Source: Flammeovirga sp. OC4 (lineage in GTDB: Bacteria > Bacteroidota > Bacteroidia > Cytophagales > Flammeovirgaceae). From it: 64,000 nucleotides of DNA. This document shows positions 61,047 through 64,000 of the stretch, in pieces. Under the pieces are notes generated by a model. That model had not been told where the DNA came from. It saw only the letters and a program-made list of their open reading frames with translations, and made no database searches. The stretch is taken from assembly GCF_000812565.1 (NCBI RefSeq), contig NZ_JTAM01000061.1:1-64000 (forward strand), written 5' to 3'. Positions within the stretch are counted from its first letter, which is position 1. Each line of letters begins with the position of its first letter. The position numbers and the translations under genes were made by a program.

Positions 61047-63449
61047 TTATTTAAACATCAGAGGAGTAAATGAAATTCTTCTATTTTTATCGCGTCCCTC
61101 TTCAGTATTATTGTCAGCTATAGGCATATCAAATCCAAAAGTTTTGTATTGCAGTCTCTCTTTCTCTATTCCCAATCTGACGAGTTCCTGAACAACGATC
61201 CTTGCTCTTTTTTCACCTAGTTTATAATTGAAAGATTTTGACCCTCTATTATCGGTATGTCCTCCTACTTCTACAATTAGATTTGGGTATCTGTACATCA
61301 CATCAAAAACTTGAGCAATAATTCTATAACTTTCATCTGTAATAGTATTACTTCCGAATGCAAAAGTAATTGTACCTGCAATATCCATAACCTCGCCTAA
61401 ATGTGGTGTAAGTTGAGGTAAAGGTTCTTCGACATCTTCTATAATCTCTTCAAATACTACAATTTCCTCTGGCGTTCTGACTATATATTCGATTCTTTCA
61501 TTTTTAAGTCTTCCTAGTTGAGAGTAGTTAGATGCAATAGGGTGTTGCCATCCATAACCATGTACTGATAGCTTCTCCATGTCTACCCCTCTGGTTACTA
61601 ATTCTTTAAAAATATTTTCAGCATTTGATTGCGTTAAATTCAAGACTTTTAAAGAATCTTTCCCATCATATTTTGCGGCGTGAACGTTAATATCTATCAC
61701 ATAACCTTCTACACTTTTTATAAATTTAGCAAGATCATCTAACTCAAATTCTGAGAGTGAAGTAAGTCCTTTTTCTTCGAAAAAGATATTTTCTAACTTC
61801 TCTCTTTTTAAGTCTCCTATTTTTTGTAATGCGATAGTCTCTGATATCTCTATGTAATCTGTTTGCTCAGGTATATAAATGTTTTTAGAGTGAAATAAAT
61901 ATCCATTTTGCATCACTCTTAATCCATAATTTTTATTGGGGTCTAGGTAAAAAAGGTACTTCCCACCATCAGCAATAAGCTCTTGTACAACCTCACCTGT
62001 ATTATTATCAATTACCTTAATTTGGGCTTCAATTAAATTATTTGTTTCAGCATCTCTCACTTCTCCGTTTACTGCAATTAAATTGATTGTTTTAGAAGGA
62101 ATCATTGCCATATATATGTCTGGCCCACCAAAACTATCTTCTCTAATTGATGAAAAATAGCCTCTTTCCCCATCAGATGAAATTACATAAAACACGTCAT
62201 GATCTGCTGTATTTATTGGATAACCAATATTCTTAGCCTTTCCCCATTTCTTAAATTTATCGTCCCATTCAGAATAAAAAATATCATATCCTCCCATTCC
62301 TTCATGTCCTTTTGAAGAAAAGTATAATATTTTTCCATTGGGGTGCACAAAAGGCCCTTCCTCATCATATTCTGTATTGATATTAGGCCCCAGGTTTTCT
62401 GCTTCTCCCCAAGTACCGTCAGCTTGCAAGTGAGAAACATAAATATCCTGTCCTCCTAAAGTTGCTCTTCCTTTTCGAGTACTTGTAAAATAAATTGATT
62501 TACCATCTGCGGAGATCGTAGCATGTGTCTCTGCAAAAGGAGAATTAATAGCCCCTTTCAACGGCTTTGGGGATGACCAATCTAGTCCATTCCACTTACT
62601 TTGGTAAACATCTCCACCAGATTCTCCATTTTTACCAATTTTTCCACCAGCATGATACAAAAACAATGTTTTTCCGTCTGGTGATAAACCAACGGCCGCA
62701 TCATGGTGCTCCGTATTTATATTATCACTGATCGCTTCTACTTTACTCCACTCTCCTTCTTTATTTCTATGTGTCACATACACATCTTCATAAAACAATC
62801 CAGATAGATCATCTATTTCTCCACCTTTACTTCCTTCTCTTCGAGAGGTTAGTACCATCATATTTTCATCTGCAGAAAGTACAGGTGCTATTTCGCTATA
62901 TTTAGTATTTACATTTTCACCTAAATTTACAATCAATAAATCCAATGAATCGTTCATGAGTTGTTGCCCCACTACACATTGTGATTTATACCTTTCGATT
63001 AAGGATACTGTCTCTTCATCAATTTCATCATAATCTCTCATAAACTTATCGAATAATTTATGAGCTTCTTCGAATCGATGATTCAAGTGTAAAGCTTTGG
63101 CTATATAGAAGTCAATTTCATAATATAACTCTCTATCTTTTATTCTTTCAAAATATTCTAAAGACTTACTCTTGTTGAGATACAAAGCATGTTGATAGGC
63201 ATAACCTACCATGAAGTTCCAATCATCAAATTTTTGACCTTCTTCTTCTACTTCCAATAACACATCAATGGCCTCCTTGTATAGGTTGAATTCAATAGAT
63301 TCTTCGGCAAACTTCATGTGCTTTTTGAGCTCTGATGACTTTTTAAGTTTCTGAGCTAAAGCTGAATGAGATGAAAAAAGAAAAAATAGAGATGAAAAAA
63401 GAAAAATTCTGTAAGTGTAAATTTTAATAAAAGTGAATTTTGAAGTCAT
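61047..63449 (-). CDS. OmpA family protein with TPR and PD40 propeller, paralogue
   Basis: The 800 residues have the same order as the neighbour: signal peptide (ending ALAQ), TPR-like helices (about 35-165), PD40 repeats (about 185-445, e.g. DGKSIYFTSTRKG, NGKILYFSSKGHEGMGGYDIFYS), an Ig-like linker with a carboxypeptidase-regulatory look (about 455-540), and a C-terminal OmpA domain (about 690-800: ITFAFGSNTITDES, GGHTDNRGSKSFNYKLGEKRARI). It is shorter mainly because the OmpA linker is reduced. The two genes arose by tandem duplication. Both are on the minus strand, so they may be cotranscribed. Confidence 0.88.
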   Translation of the reverse strand: MTSKFTFIKIYTYRIFLFSSLFFLFSSHSALAQKLKKSSELKKHMKFAEESIEFNLYKEAIDVLLEVEEEGQKFDDWNFMVGYAYQHALYLNKSKSLEYFERIKDRELYYEIDFYIAKALHLNHRFEEAHKLFDKFMRDYDEIDEETVSLIERYKSQCVVGQQLMNDSLDLLIVNLGENVNTKYSEIAPVLSADENMMVLTSRREGSKGGEIDDLSGLFYEDVYVTHRNKEGEWSKVEAISDNINTEHHDAAVGLSPDGKTLFLYHAGGKIGKNGESGGDVYQSKWNGLDWSSPKPLKGAINSPFAETHATISADGKSIYFTSTRKGRATLGGQDIYVSHLQADGTWGEAENLGPNINTEYDEEGPFVHPNGKILYFSSKGHEGMGGYDIFYSEWDDKFKKWGKAKNIGYPINTADHDVFYVISSDGERGYFSSIREDSFGGPDIYMAMIPSKTINLIAVNGEVRDAETNNLIEAQIKVIDNNTGEVVQELIADGGKYLFYLDPNKNYGLRVMQNGYLFHSKNIYIPEQTDYIEISETIALQKIGDLKREKLENIFFEEKGLTSLSEFELDDLAKFIKSVEGYVIDINVHAAKYDGKDSLKVLNLTQSNAENIFKELVTRGVDMEKLSVHGYGWQHPIASNYSQLGRLKNERIEYIVRTPEEIVVFEEIIEDVEEPLPQLTPHLGEVMDIAGTITFAFGSNTITDESYRIIAQVFDVMYRYPNLIVEVGGHTDNRGSKSFNYKLGEKRARIVVQELVRLGIEKERLQYKTFGFDMPIADNNTEEGRDKNRRISFTPLMFK

Positions 63450-63506
63450 TTAATCAGGAATTTTGTCAACAAAATCATAGTATTTAAAGTTTATATACAA
63501 AACACA

Positions 63507-63536
63507 TTGGTCTACGCTTTAAAAGTTATAATTTTG
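63507..63536 (+). promoter_or_regulatory. Promoter of menG/ubiE
   Basis: TTG at 63507-63509 and TAATTTTG at 63529-63536 are 19 bp apart, an exact match to the Bacteroidota consensus. The leader to the start codon is about 95 nt. Confidence 0.75.
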
Positions 63537-63637
63537 TGAAACGTTTGAAGTTCGTTATGAAAAAAAAGTGCTTTAAACGAGCAATATAGATCATATCTAT
63601 TATTCTAACAATGTGTTAGATAAAAAAATAAGAAATC

Positions 63638-64000
63638 ATGACAGTACTCCCATATAAAAACAGAGAAGAAGGTAAAAAAGAACAAGTTGCTAACATGTTT
63701 GATAATATTTCAGCAAAGTATGATTTGTTGAATAGAGTCTTAAGTGGAGGTATTGATATATACTGGAGAAAAGTTGCTATCAATAAACTTAAAAAGCAAC
63801 AACCGAAGACAATCTTAGATGTAGCTACTGGAACAGGAGATTTAGCGCTACAAGCATGGACCACATTAAGTCCAGACAAAATCACGGGTGCTGATATCTC
63901 TGCAGGTATGGTGAAAGTAGGTCGTGAAAAAGTAGCAAAAAGAGGTTTATCTGATAAAATTGATTTACAAATCGGAGATTCTGAAAACTTACCTTTCGAA
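63638..64000 (+). CDS. menG: Demethylmenaquinone methyltransferase (3' truncated by the window)
   Basis: The first 121 residues are present, starting MTVLPYKNREEGKKEQVANMF. Marks are FDNISAKYDLLNRVLSGGIDIYWR, the UbiE/MenG hallmark, and the SAM-binding motif ILDVATGTGDLAL, then GADISAGMVKVG. The enzyme makes menaquinone by C-methylation with S-adenosylmethionine. The C-terminal half lies outside the window. In Bacteroidota, which lack ubiquinone, the menaquinone role is expected. Confidence 0.93.
   Translation, partial: MTVLPYKNREEGKKEQVANMFDNISAKYDLLNRVLSGGIDIYWRKVAINKLKKQQPKTILDVATGTGDLALQAWTTLSPDKITGADISAGMVKVGREKVAKRGLSDKIDLQIGDSENLPFE

Overview
The window looks like a chromosomal segment from a marine-type member of the Bacteroidota, order Cytophagales, probably close to Flammeovirga. 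This is inferred from gene content and signals, not from a database search. Pointers are the low GC content, a type IX secretion (T9SS) C-terminal sorting domain, SPOR/OmpA-PD40 style outer-membrane proteins, DUF2400 and DUF5522 family genes, Bacteroidota-type promoters (TTG-N19/20-TAnnTTTG) and weak or absent Shine-Dalgarno sites. No prophage, CRISPR array or insertion sequence with a transposase was found.

Layout. 1-9 kb: the end of a nucleotide-sugar epimerase, a T9SS-sorted secreted protein, a secreted START-like protein, an ECF sigma factor operon (small membrane protein, MsrQ-like haem membrane protein, flavin reductase of the siderophore-interacting type) broken up by two composite palindromic repeat elements, an Ntn amidase, an AraC regulator and a VOC protein. 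9-15 kb: a large VIT/vWA-TPR-DUF2135 surface protein, a beta-barrel protein, two identical tRNA-Glu genes, a DUF2400 protein and a cytochrome c. 15-19 kb: purM, followed without a gap by 858 bp of a perfect 7-bp tandem repeat, then a 54-aa DUF5522 gene, an unrecognised two-gene operon and a glucosaminidase. 19-25 kb: a coiled-coil membrane protein and a probable peptidoglycan-sugar recycling group (BadF-type amino-sugar kinase that seems to use an ATT start, GHL10 glycosidase, AmpG-like permease). 25-33 kb: a three-gene operon of a kinase/ATPase/GAF/SpoIIE signalling giant, an unknown protein and a PLP decarboxylase. 33-38 kb: a tripartite efflux operon (DUF3302, HlyD, TolC-like) and an AraC regulator. 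38-44 kb: thrC, a secreted caspase-like peptidase, a Kelch protein, a DNPH1-like hydrolase and an unknown secreted protein.

44.7-51.9 kb is the tryptophan operon trpE-G-D-C-[two genes on the other strand]-F-B, without trpA. Upstream of trpE I read a leader peptide with three consecutive Trp codons, two alternative hairpins and an intrinsic terminator: a complete ribosome-mediated attenuator. Two LptA/OstA-like genes on the + strand split the operon between trpC and trpF.

52-55 kb holds a probable zinc-homeostasis group (LolD-like ATPase, permease with a long His-rich loop, DUF3299-like protein, divergent MerC protein). The ATPase gene and the merC-like gene each have the same near-palindrome, TGCRA-N5-TTGCA, over their promoters. 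55-58 kb is sufS-sufE-MIP18-like-bacilliredoxin. 58-64 kb has two OmpA/PD40 paralogues and the start of menG/ubiE.

Most novel to follow up: the trp attenuator, the 7-bp array abutting purM, the signalling-kinase/decarboxylase operon, the split trp operon and the shared zinc-locus box.
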